Assembly (NCBI GenBank): GCA_024280785.1
Contig: JAJRPK010000478.1
Location: 1 to 11,795 of the forward strand
Direction of reading: 5' to 3'
From: Gammaproteobacteria bacterium
GTDB taxonomy: Bacteria; Pseudomonadota; Gammaproteobacteria; Pseudomonadales; UBA7434
DNA length: 11,795 bases
Part shown: one piece after another, positions 6,283 to 11,795 of the stretch
How positions within the stretch are numbered: position 1 is the first letter of the stretch
How the letters are laid out: each line of letters begins with the position of its first letter
Program-made: the position numbers and the translations under genes
The notes under the pieces: generated by a model
The model's input: only the letters and a program-made list of their open reading frames with translations
Databases searched by the model: none
Told to the model about the DNA's origin: nothing

Positions 6283-7191
6283 CTAACCACCATACGCTTT
6301 GGCAACTTCTTTTATCAATGCTGGAATACGGTTTCGACCATATCCCAGTAGCTTTGTTTCAGCAGGATCTGGTTCATAGCTCACGGTTGCACCAGGCCCT
6401 GCAAACATAATAACGTTAGGTAACATAGGATGATCATCGTCCCTTACCTCAAGTTCAGTCGGATTGCCTACCGCGGCAAACCAAAGTCCGAGATATTCTG
6501 TCCAGCTATAGTTGATGTCACCAATTAAATACGCTTTACCCGACTCTCCGCGCTCTAAACCACCCAATATTGCCTCGGACACCGATTGCGAACTAATATG
6601 ATTGGTTCCACCTCGCGGGGCAAAAATAGGCGCACCATCAATCGCCCCTTTTGCGTATTGAACCAAGCCTCCGAGGTGAGGGATATCCAAGCCCGGTAAA
6701 TGGCCCAAAACAAAGGGGGCATTCAGGCTACAAACGTTAAAATCTTCTGAACTCATGGCCCGAATGGCTTCATCGCTTAAGTGACGTGACCGGACATAAG
6801 GGCAAATATCGATACGCTCGGGAACAACCTGAGGGTAAAAACTTCCTACGTAAGCACAGCGCTTGATGCCTGCTTTTTTGGCCGCCGAAAAAAATCGAGG
6901 TACAGCAATCGTATTGGCCTTGGTATAAAACTCTTCCAAGGTTACCGAGCCATCTTGTGGCATATACCTTACATCTACAGCCGCAGCGAAAACCAAGTAA
7001 TCGAAACCATTTAGTCGACCATCATCGCAGTCATCTTCGATATAGTTCCCCTGAATAAAGGGGAACACTGCCAGCGTTGGTGCCGTCGGTTTATTGCGCG
7101 ACATTAACGTCACCTCGTGACCTTGCTCACTCAAATATATAGCCGCATTACCGCCTATCATTCCAGTTCCACCTACTACGATAACTTTCAT
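6283..7191 (-). CDS. Extended SDR / NAD(P)-dependent epimerase-dehydratase family oxidoreductase
   Basis: This 302-residue protein has an N-terminal Rossmann fold with VVGGTGMIG (5-13). SRN at 31-33 after the second strand suggests NADP(H) may be favoured. The expected active-site region reads PYVRSRHLSDEA (131-142): Tyr132 is present but the lysine of Y-x-x-x-K is Arg136. The C-terminal part has GGTNHIS (194-200), a cofactor/substrate loop typical of extended SDRs, then GKAYLIGD and a short C-terminal domain ending in a Y-E-P-D-P-A-E-T segment. Members act on sugars, sterols or other keto/hydroxy groups; the substrate here is unknown. It is the first gene of the minus-strand set and its TAG is 2 nt before the GTG of the second large-type acyl-CoA dehydrogenase, so the two are co-translated. 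The ribosome-binding AAGG (7203-7200) lies in the first unit of a 14-bp tandem repeat, 8 nt from the ATG. Confidence 0.85.
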   Translation of the reverse strand: MKVIVVGGTGMIGGNAAIYLSEQGHEVTLMSRNKPTAPTLAVFPFIQGNYIEDDCDDGRLNGFDYLVFAAAVDVRYMPQDGSVTLEEFYTKANTIAVPRFFSAAKKAGIKRCAYVGSFYPQVVPERIDICPYVRSRHLSDEAIRAMSSEDFNVCSLNAPFVLGHLPGLDIPHLGGLVQYAKGAIDGAPIFAPRGGTNHISSQSVSEAILGGLERGESGKAYLIGDINYSWTEYLGLWFAAVGNPTELEVRDDDHPMLPNVIMFAGPGATVSYEPDPAETKLLGYGRNRIPALIKEVAKAYGG

Positions 7192-7199
7192 CTCTATTA

Positions 7200-7227
7200 C
7201 CTTATTTGGATAGCCTTATTTGGATAG
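7200..7227 (-). repeat. 14-bp tandem repeat carrying the SDR ribosome-binding site
   Basis: Two perfect units, CCTTATTTGGATAG on the plus strand, lie at 7200-7213 and 7214-7227, followed by a decayed partial unit starting TCTTATT at 7228. On the coding strand each unit ends in AAGG. The proximal AAGG sits 8 nt before the SDR ATG and is its likely ribosome-binding site, so the duplication has also copied that site. Confidence 0.8.
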
Positions 7228-7253
7228 TCTTATTGGGGCATTTGTTCGCGGTG

Positions 7254-7264
7254 CAGTAGTACTG
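7254..7264. promoter_or_regulatory. Perfect 11-bp palindrome (possible operator)
   Basis: CAGTA-G-TACTG is a perfect dyad 63 bp upstream of the SDR start, in the divergent interval. Its position fits an operator for the SDR gene set. No regulator gene is in the window, so this is inference from symmetry and place only. Confidence 0.25.
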
Positions 7265-7544
7265 TCTATCTGATCTTAATGTCAGTAAATTTCTGCCTAA
7301 ATTATACCTCTTTCAGTTCATTCCAAGGGCTGTCAAATGCAGCCATTAGTTAATCAAATCCACCAATTTATGCTGTAAACTGCCAAGCACAGCTCCGATT
7401 ATAATGATGATTCTATTCCACCAATTAATTCTAACGAGAAGCTCGGGCTAACCACGAACCGCCGAACCATTGACTTAGCGGAATAAAAACCACAGACAGC
7501 CTTTTTCCACGGATGATTTATAGGCCTAGTTTAAGAGAATCCAA

Positions 7545-8477
7545 ATGAAAGCTATTCAAATCAATGACCGTAAACCTGCTCTAATTGACATTGCTGAACC
7601 CAGCGGAGACGGCGTAAAAATCAGGGTGGTCTCTTCCTCTATCTGCGGTTCGGACTTGCACATGATTTCGCGCGGGTGGGCCGAAAACCGTATTTTGGGC
7701 CATGAATTTGCTGGCTACACACCGGATGGAACCGCTGTCGCCATAGAACCGATACACTCGTGCGGTACATGCCCCGCTTGTAACGATGGTTATAGAAATC
7801 ACTGTACTGAGGGCGCCGAGTTACTCGGCGTCACACTTAACGGTGGAATGGCGGAGTACGTTATGGCAGCCAAGGAAAATTTAGTTGTGCTACCAACTGG
7901 GTTAGATATCCATGCAGCGGCTTTAGTTGAGCCGTTAGCAGTCGCTCTACACGGCTTAAACCGCTCATCCGTAACAAACAAAGACAAGGTACTGGTAATT
8001 GGTGCGGGACCGATTGGATTAATGACCGCAGCCGCATTACAAGCGCGTGGAGTAAAAACCGATATTATCGCGAGACACGAGCATCAACAAATGGCGGCGC
8101 ACAGATTAGGGGCAAGCCCTGTCATCAGTGACCGCTACGATGTGATATTCGACGCAGTAGGAACGCCCGACGCATTAACGCGAGCCACCCAGCTGGCTAT
8201 GCCCATGGGGCGCGTCATTATTTTGGGAACATTTTGGGACCCAGTCACTCTAGGCCTGGAATTCACCAATAAAGAGCTACAACTGATCGCTTCATCGACC
8301 TATCAATGCAAACACGAAGGCCGTGAGTTTGTAGAAGCGGGTAAAATACTGGCCTCTAATTCCGATATCATTCGTGCTCTGATCACCCATCGCTTTCCGT
8401 TAGACGGAGTGGTAGACGCGTTTAATACGGCTGCCGATAGATCCGCAGGAGCCATTAAAGTCGTGTTTGATATTTAG
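7545..8477 (+). CDS. Compact zinc-dependent MDR dehydrogenase (sorbitol/threonine dehydrogenase-like)
   Basis: This 310-residue protein is a medium-chain zinc-dependent alcohol/polyol dehydrogenase. Catalytic-zinc ligands are visible as Cys34 (CGSD), His53-Glu54 (GHE) and Glu129 (LVEPLAVALH); the structural zinc site is C73-x2-C76-x2-C79-x7-C87. The Rossmann motif is VIGAGPIGL (151-159). After the second Rossmann strand the usual acidic residue is replaced by Ala-Arg (IIARHE, 175-179), which hints at NADP preference. At 310 residues it is about 30 shorter than typical family members; the gap falls between LGAS (188-191) and YDVIFDAVG (198-206), where relatives carry an extra helix. The start is the ATG at 7545 behind a weak AAGAGA. 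It is divergent from the SDR set and convergent with the second zinc dehydrogenase. The substrate is unknown. Confidence 0.88.
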   Translation: MKAIQINDRKPALIDIAEPSGDGVKIRVVSSSICGSDLHMISRGWAENRILGHEFAGYTPDGTAVAIEPIHSCGTCPACNDGYRNHCTEGAELLGVTLNGGMAEYVMAAKENLVVLPTGLDIHAAALVEPLAVALHGLNRSSVTNKDKVLVIGAGPIGLMTAAALQARGVKTDIIARHEHQQMAAHRLGASPVISDRYDVIFDAVGTPDALTRATQLAMPMGRVIILGTFWDPVTLGLEFTNKELQLIASSTYQCKHEGREFVEAGKILASNSDIIRALITHRFPLDGVVDAFNTAADRSAGAIKVVFDI

Positions 8478-8504
8478 CTATTGGACTTGCCATATTTAAC
8501 TAAC

Positions 8505-8535
8505 GGCATTAACAGCAACAAACACGGTTAATGCC
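8505..8535. terminator. 9-bp perfect stem between convergent dehydrogenase genes
   Basis: GGCATTAAC (8505-8513) and GTTAATGCC (8527-8535) form a perfect 9-bp stem around a 13-base loop. It lies in the 78-bp gap between the convergent stops at 8477 and 8556. The flanks are AT-rich but lack a clean T tract, so it is a candidate bidirectional terminator rather than a certain one. Confidence 0.5.
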
Positions 8536-8555
8536 AATATAATTTATAATAGCGA

Positions 8556-9653
8556 TTAATCGTAAACGATAACGCCACGAGCGTTGACATTGTTTACCAT
8601 ATCCTCAAACGCTTTAGGAGCTTCGTCGATACTGTAGGTGGTAGAAACCATATCATCGAGGTTAAGCTTGCCATTCTGATATAAGCTGAGCAACTTGGGG
8701 AAATCTACCGCGGGATTAGCATCACCGTAAAAGCTGCCTTTTAATGTTTTGCCACTCAATGAGAGACCCAAGGCATTCAAGTTCATATTTTCAGTCATTT
8801 TTCCTACGCCTACCACAACCGCCGTACCGCCTCTTCGTACCGCTTCATAGGTTTGCTCCATTAAGGCGGGAATACCAACAGCTTCAAAAGCAAAGTCGCA
8901 CCCTCCTCCGGTTAAAGCGTGAATTTTTTCAACGGCATTTTCACTGCCGCCATTAATTGTTTCTGTCGCACCAAAAGATTTTGCCATATCCAATTTATTG
9001 TCAGCCAAATCGATCGCTATAATCTTATCCGCACCGGCAAGCCGTGCGCCCTGAATAATTGAAAGACCAATACCCCCACAACCAAACACGGCAACCGTGG
9101 ACCCGGGTGTAATTTTTGCTGTATTGATCGCAGCACCTACGCCGGTCATCACCGCGCAGCCTACTAACGCAGCTTTATCGAGCGGGATATCTTTGTTTAT
9201 TCTTACCGCACTTATTGCCGGCACGACCGCATATTCAGCCATGCAACCGAGAAACTGCATAACATTGATCTCTTCGTCACCGCGAAAAACACGGCTGGTA
9301 CCATCGATCATTTTTCCGTATGACGTTGAACCACTAGTGCAGAATTGAGGCCGTTGATGGTGACAATCATTACACTCGCCGCAACTAGGAACAAAAGAAA
9401 GCACGACATGATCACCAATTTCAAACTGAGTAACTCCTTCGCCTAATTCCTCGACAATACCGGCTCCTTCATGACCTAGTACACAGGGTAAAGGTAGCGG
9501 AAGAACCCCATTGATAACCGACAAGTCCGAATGACAAATGCCCGTGGCTTTCATTTTAATCCGCAACTCGCCCACTTTAGGCGAAGCAATACTCACCTCT
9601 TCTACCGCAATACTATCGATCTCATTGGCAATTAAGGCTTTCATGGTCTTCAT
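8556..9653 (-). CDS. Zinc-dependent alcohol dehydrogenase (class III/aryl-alcohol type MDR)
   Basis: This 365-residue protein is an NAD(P)-dependent zinc alcohol dehydrogenase of the long-chain MDR group that includes class III and benzyl/aryl alcohol dehydrogenases. Catalytic zinc ligands are Cys40 (GICHSD), His61 (GHEGAG) and Cys166 (VGCAVMTG). Structural zinc ligands are C91-x2-C94-x2-C97-x7-C105. The nucleotide fold has FGCGGIGL (190-197) and Asp215 at the end of the second strand (IIAIDLAD), which points to NAD+ use. The start is the ATG at 9653-9651, because GGAGA lies 7 nt upstream; an in-frame ATG nine codons earlier has no such site. ppnP lies upstream on the same strand with a 113-bp gap, so co-transcription is possible but not evident. 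It likely oxidises a primary alcohol to the aldehyde; the exact substrate cannot be read from sequence. Confidence 0.92.
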   Translation of the reverse strand: MKTMKALIANEIDSIAVEEVSIASPKVGELRIKMKATGICHSDLSVINGVLPLPLPCVLGHEGAGIVEELGEGVTQFEIGDHVVLSFVPSCGECNDCHHQRPQFCTSGSTSYGKMIDGTSRVFRGDEEINVMQFLGCMAEYAVVPAISAVRINKDIPLDKAALVGCAVMTGVGAAINTAKITPGSTVAVFGCGGIGLSIIQGARLAGADKIIAIDLADNKLDMAKSFGATETINGGSENAVEKIHALTGGGCDFAFEAVGIPALMEQTYEAVRRGGTAVVVGVGKMTENMNLNALGLSLSGKTLKGSFYGDANPAVDFPKLLSLYQNGKLNLDDMVSTTYSIDEAPKAFEDMVNNVNARGVIVYD

Positions 9654-9660
9654 ATTAATT

Positions 9661-9665
9661 TCTCC
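9661..9665 (-). promoter_or_regulatory. Ribosome-binding site fixing the alcohol dehydrogenase start
   Basis: On the coding strand GGAGA is followed by 7 nt and then the ATG at 9653-9651. This ideal spacing favours a 365-residue product over one starting at 9680. Confidence 0.7.
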
Positions 9666-9766
9666 GTGAACAAGGAACAAAGTTTGGTGTACAAATCTAG
9701 GATATTAGGTAGGATTTTATACCGATTCACTCGCCATTAGCGGTGCCGACACAAAGTTTAATGTTT

Positions 9767-10087
9767 TTAGCCGTCACTTAGAAAGGAGCAGCAATAATCT
9801 GTAACCGCCTTTATTTTAAGGCCAAATTTTGAATTCGAGGCTACTTCGAAGGATTCGCCACCTTTAACCGTTTGCCAATTCGATTGGCCCGGTAACAAGA
9901 CATCCAAGTCACCCGCTAAAATTTCCATCAGCTCTTTGGCATCTGTATTAAATTCGTATTCCCCAGGCAGCATAATACCCAGAGTTTTTTGCGAACCATC
10001 AGCAAATTGAATCGTACGGCTAGTTACATTACCGTCAAAATAAACATTGGCTTTTTTTATTATTGTGACGTTAGTAAACTCTGGCAT
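9767..10087 (-). CDS. ppnP: Pyrimidine/purine nucleoside phosphorylase PpnP (DUF1255)
   Basis: This 106-residue protein is a single small cupin of the PpnP (formerly YaiE, DUF1255) family. The E. coli enzyme phosphorolyses several purine and pyrimidine nucleosides to the base and ribose 1-phosphate. Family hallmarks are YFDGNVTSRTI near residue 16, GIMLPGEYEFNT (37-48), the AGDLDVLLPGQSNWQ turn (58-72) and ESFEVASNSKFGLK (78-91). It carries about 10 more N-terminal residues than the E. coli protein, which is common. The ATG at 10087 has AGAGGA 7 nt upstream. It precedes the alcohol dehydrogenase on the same strand by 113 bp and diverges from the esterase. It looks like a housekeeping salvage gene with no evident link to the dehydrogenases. 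Confidence 0.93.
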   Translation of the reverse strand: MPEFTNVTIIKKANVYFDGNVTSRTIQFADGSQKTLGIMLPGEYEFNTDAKELMEILAGDLDVLLPGQSNWQTVKGGESFEVASNSKFGLKIKAVTDYCCSFLSDG

Positions 10088-10165
10088 CTATTCATCCTCT
10101 TAATAAAATAATTTAAAATGCTCTGGTAAATATATCATTGTATCATTCCACTCAGAGCTATACTC

Positions 10166-10181
10166 GACAGCATTAGCTGTC
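10166..10181. promoter_or_regulatory. Perfect inverted repeat in the ppnP/esterase divergent interval
   Basis: GACAGC-ATTA-GCTGTC is a perfect 6-bp dyad with a 4-base centre, 79 bp from the ppnP start and 129 bp from the esterase start. No T tract follows it. An operator for one or both divergent genes is plausible. The remainder of the 222-bp interval is AT-rich, with no gene seen. Confidence 0.3.
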
Positions 10182-10309
10182 AATCGACGCTTTGTTATGG
10201 TGCATTAAGTGAATGATGTAACTTTGCTCTTTAGCAACACCCCTTTCGCACGGACTATTAATCATTTATTCTCTAACTGTATTTGTGCCAGAGCTAAAGA
10301 GACAATAAC

Positions 10310-11795
10310 ATGATCAAAAAATGCCTGTTTTTAATACTACTTATTATCATCGCCTATGCTGTTTACAAATACTATTCAAACTCACCGTTAACTGTAGAAA
10401 AACCAGTAGCTGCTGAAACGACCGTTCGTAATTTAAGCCTGGGTGAGGTTATTGGTTTTGTTGATAAACAAGGCGCCCATGCTTGGCTAGGGATACCCTA
10501 TGCACAAGCACCCGTTGGCAATTTACGCTGGGCTTCACCTAAAGCCGCTGCAGCTTGGCCTAACCGACTTGAAGCCTTGGCTTATTCTAACGATTGTGCA
10601 CAAATTGGTGGGCCATCGCTTTATATTCCCTCACAATCTTTTGGTAAGCCTGTAGGCTCTGAGGATTGCTTGTATCTCAATATATGGGCTCCTCCATTCC
10701 AGACAAACAAAATTCCAACAAGGGATAAACGTTTGCCTGTGATGGTATGGATTCACGGCGGTGGCAACACCATTGGCTCTGCATCAACTTATGTTGGTCA
10801 TACACTAGCGGTAAAACAACAAGTAATCGTCGTTTCGATAAACTACCGCCTTGGAGTTCTAGGCTGGTTTCGACATCCTGCATTGCAGAGCAATACCGCA
10901 ACAGCTGAAGACATGTCAGGTAACTACGGTACGCTCGATATCATCGAATCACTTAAATGGGTGCAAGCACACATTAACGATTTTGGTGGAGATCCCAATC
11001 GCATAACAATTTTTGGCGAGTCTGCCGGTGGACGCAACGTATATTCTCTAATGGCATCACCTTTGGCGAAAGGGTTATTTGACGCCGCTATTGTGCAAAG
11101 TGGTTCTACTCGGACCGATCCCATAAGCTGGGCAGAAAACTCTACTAGTGCAGCCATCTCGGGATCTCGTTATAGCTCACACGAAATTCTCAACGCACTT
11201 TTACTTGATGACCGCATAGATGACACCGTTGAAAAAGCGGATTTACGGCAACAGAACATGAGCAATGACGCTATTAACGACTACTTGCGCAAAAAATCGT
11301 TTCAGGAAATTCTTTTAGCTTTGGGTGAAACCGGCGCAGGTATGTATCCAGCTCCAATGCTATTTCGTGATGGTCTGGTAATCCCCAAAAAACCACTTAT
11401 CGATTTATTTGCCGAAGGCAACTATAACCAAACCCCGGTGTTAATCGGCAGTAATCGCGATGAATTTAAACTAATGTTGCTAACTAGCGAGCAATACACT
11501 AAGTGGATAGGCCCTATTCCTCGAGTACGTGATTTAGAAACCTACAATCGCGTATCTGGTTATTATTCTGACCATTGGAAAATCATGGCGGTTGATGAGC
11601 CAGCGGCCGCACTGTCAAAACATAATCCCGATTCTGTTTTTGCCTATCGCTTTGATTGGGACGAAGAACCACACAATTGGTTAATCAAACTGGACGACTT
11701 ACTAGGAGCCTCGCACAGTCTTGAAATCAACTTTGTTTTTGGTGATTTTGATTACGGTGTGCGGATACCCGGCATCAATGCCGACAAAAATCTTC
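10310..11795 (+). CDS. Type-B carboxylesterase, membrane-anchored (3' end outside window)
   Basis: The 495 residues visible belong to the carboxylesterase type B (COesterase) family, alpha/beta hydrolases that cleave carboxylic esters. An N-terminal hydrophobic helix (5-18) after MIKK has no obvious signal-peptidase site, so a membrane anchor facing the periplasm is likely. Domain landmarks are FVDKQGAHAWLGIPYAQAPVGNLRW (50-74), SEDCLYLNIW (117-126), the oxyanion loop IHGGG (148-152), the nucleophile in FGESAGG (Ser238), the acid in GSNRDEF (Glu385) and the catalytic histidine in GASHSLEINFVFG (His469). Cys96 and Cys120 can form the conserved first disulfide, which fits an exported protein. 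Only about the last 40-60 residues are missing. The start is the ATG at 10310 behind AAAGAGA. It is divergent from ppnP. The substrate is unknown; it could feed alcohols to the dehydrogenases nearby (inference). Confidence 0.93.
   Translation, partial: MIKKCLFLILLIIIAYAVYKYYSNSPLTVEKPVAAETTVRNLSLGEVIGFVDKQGAHAWLGIPYAQAPVGNLRWASPKAAAAWPNRLEALAYSNDCAQIGGPSLYIPSQSFGKPVGSEDCLYLNIWAPPFQTNKIPTRDKRLPVMVWIHGGGNTIGSASTYVGHTLAVKQQVIVVSINYRLGVLGWFRHPALQSNTATAEDMSGNYGTLDIIESLKWVQAHINDFGGDPNRITIFGESAGGRNVYSLMASPLAKGLFDAAIVQSGSTRTDPISWAENSTSAAISGSRYSSHEILNALLLDDRIDDTVEKADLRQQNMSNDAINDYLRKKSFQEILLALGETGAGMYPAPMLFRDGLVIPKKPLIDLFAEGNYNQTPVLIGSNRDEFKLMLLTSEQYTKWIGPIPRVRDLETYNRVSGYYSDHWKIMAVDEPAAALSKHNPDSVFAYRFDWDEEPHNWLIKLDDLLGASHSLEINFVFGDFDYGVRIPGINADKNL

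Larger units (their letters stand above)
7192..7544. other. 353-bp divergent intergenic region
   Basis: This interval must contain the promoters of the minus-strand SDR gene set and the plus-strand zinc dehydrogenase. It holds the 14-bp tandem repeat at 7200-7227, an 11-bp palindrome at 7254-7264, and CCACCAATT twice, near 7360 and 7419, in direct orientation about 60 bp apart. No open frame of convincing length or ribosome-binding site was seen, and no confident -35/-10 pair. Confidence 0.5.

Noticed and set aside
9654..9680. ATG at 9680 as the alcohol dehydrogenase start.
   Set aside because: The added nine residues overlap the strong GGAGA site that serves the ATG at 9653.
10677..11157. 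Two minus-strand open frames of 74 and 77 codons.
   Set aside because: They are shadows of the carboxylesterase, which carries a full catalytic triad on the plus strand.

Overview
The window reads as chromosomal DNA of a free-living, probably marine, gammaproteobacterium. The grounds are moderate GC, short Shine-Dalgarno leaders, a PpnP nucleoside phosphorylase close to the enterobacterial one, a gammaproteobacterial-type rubredoxin, and a dense set of catabolic oxidoreductases. The genus cannot be fixed from sequence alone. No rRNA, tRNA, CRISPR array, integrase or insertion sequence was seen.

Layout. Positions 1-546 (minus) hold the N-terminal third of an acetolactate-synthase-like ThDP enzyme. 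A 529-bp non-coding stretch follows, then a DUF1499 membrane protein (1076-1807, plus). Next is a broken small membrane-protein gene, possibly a MAPEG remnant (1866-2073). The core runs from 2146 to 7191. A small-type and a large-type acyl-CoA dehydrogenase lie in tandem on the plus strand (2146-3285, 3407-4600). They converge on a minus-strand set: an SDR oxidoreductase (7191-6283), a second large-type acyl-CoA dehydrogenase coupled to it by a 2-nt gap (6280-5087), and a 57-residue rubredoxin (4899-4726). A compact zinc MDR dehydrogenase (7545-8477, plus) then converges on a classical zinc alcohol dehydrogenase (9653-8556, minus). It is followed by ppnP (10087-9767, minus). A membrane-anchored type-B carboxylesterase (10310 onward, plus) runs off the right edge.

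How the genes may work together (inference). The esterase could release alcohols. The zinc dehydrogenases and the SDR could oxidise alcohol or keto groups. The acyl-CoA dehydrogenases would introduce double bonds into CoA thioesters. The small-type dehydrogenase lacks a catalytic glutamate at both known family positions, while both large-type proteins keep one at residue 248. This is the pattern expected of heteromeric acyl-CoA dehydrogenases such as the mycobacterial cholesterol FadE pairs and PimC/PimD. The two large-type genes have equal length, align without gaps at about 65% identity by hand count, and form an inverted pair around the rubredoxin. The substrate is unknown; an alicyclic, isoprenoid or steroid-like acid is a reasonable guess.

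Nothing here is clearly a new defence or mobile system. The most interesting points are the heteromeric dehydrogenase arrangement with a spare large subunit, the rubredoxin with no hydroxylase beside it, and two unrelated 14-bp tandem repeats that both carry an AAGG ribosome-binding-like core in leaders of the same minus-strand gene set.
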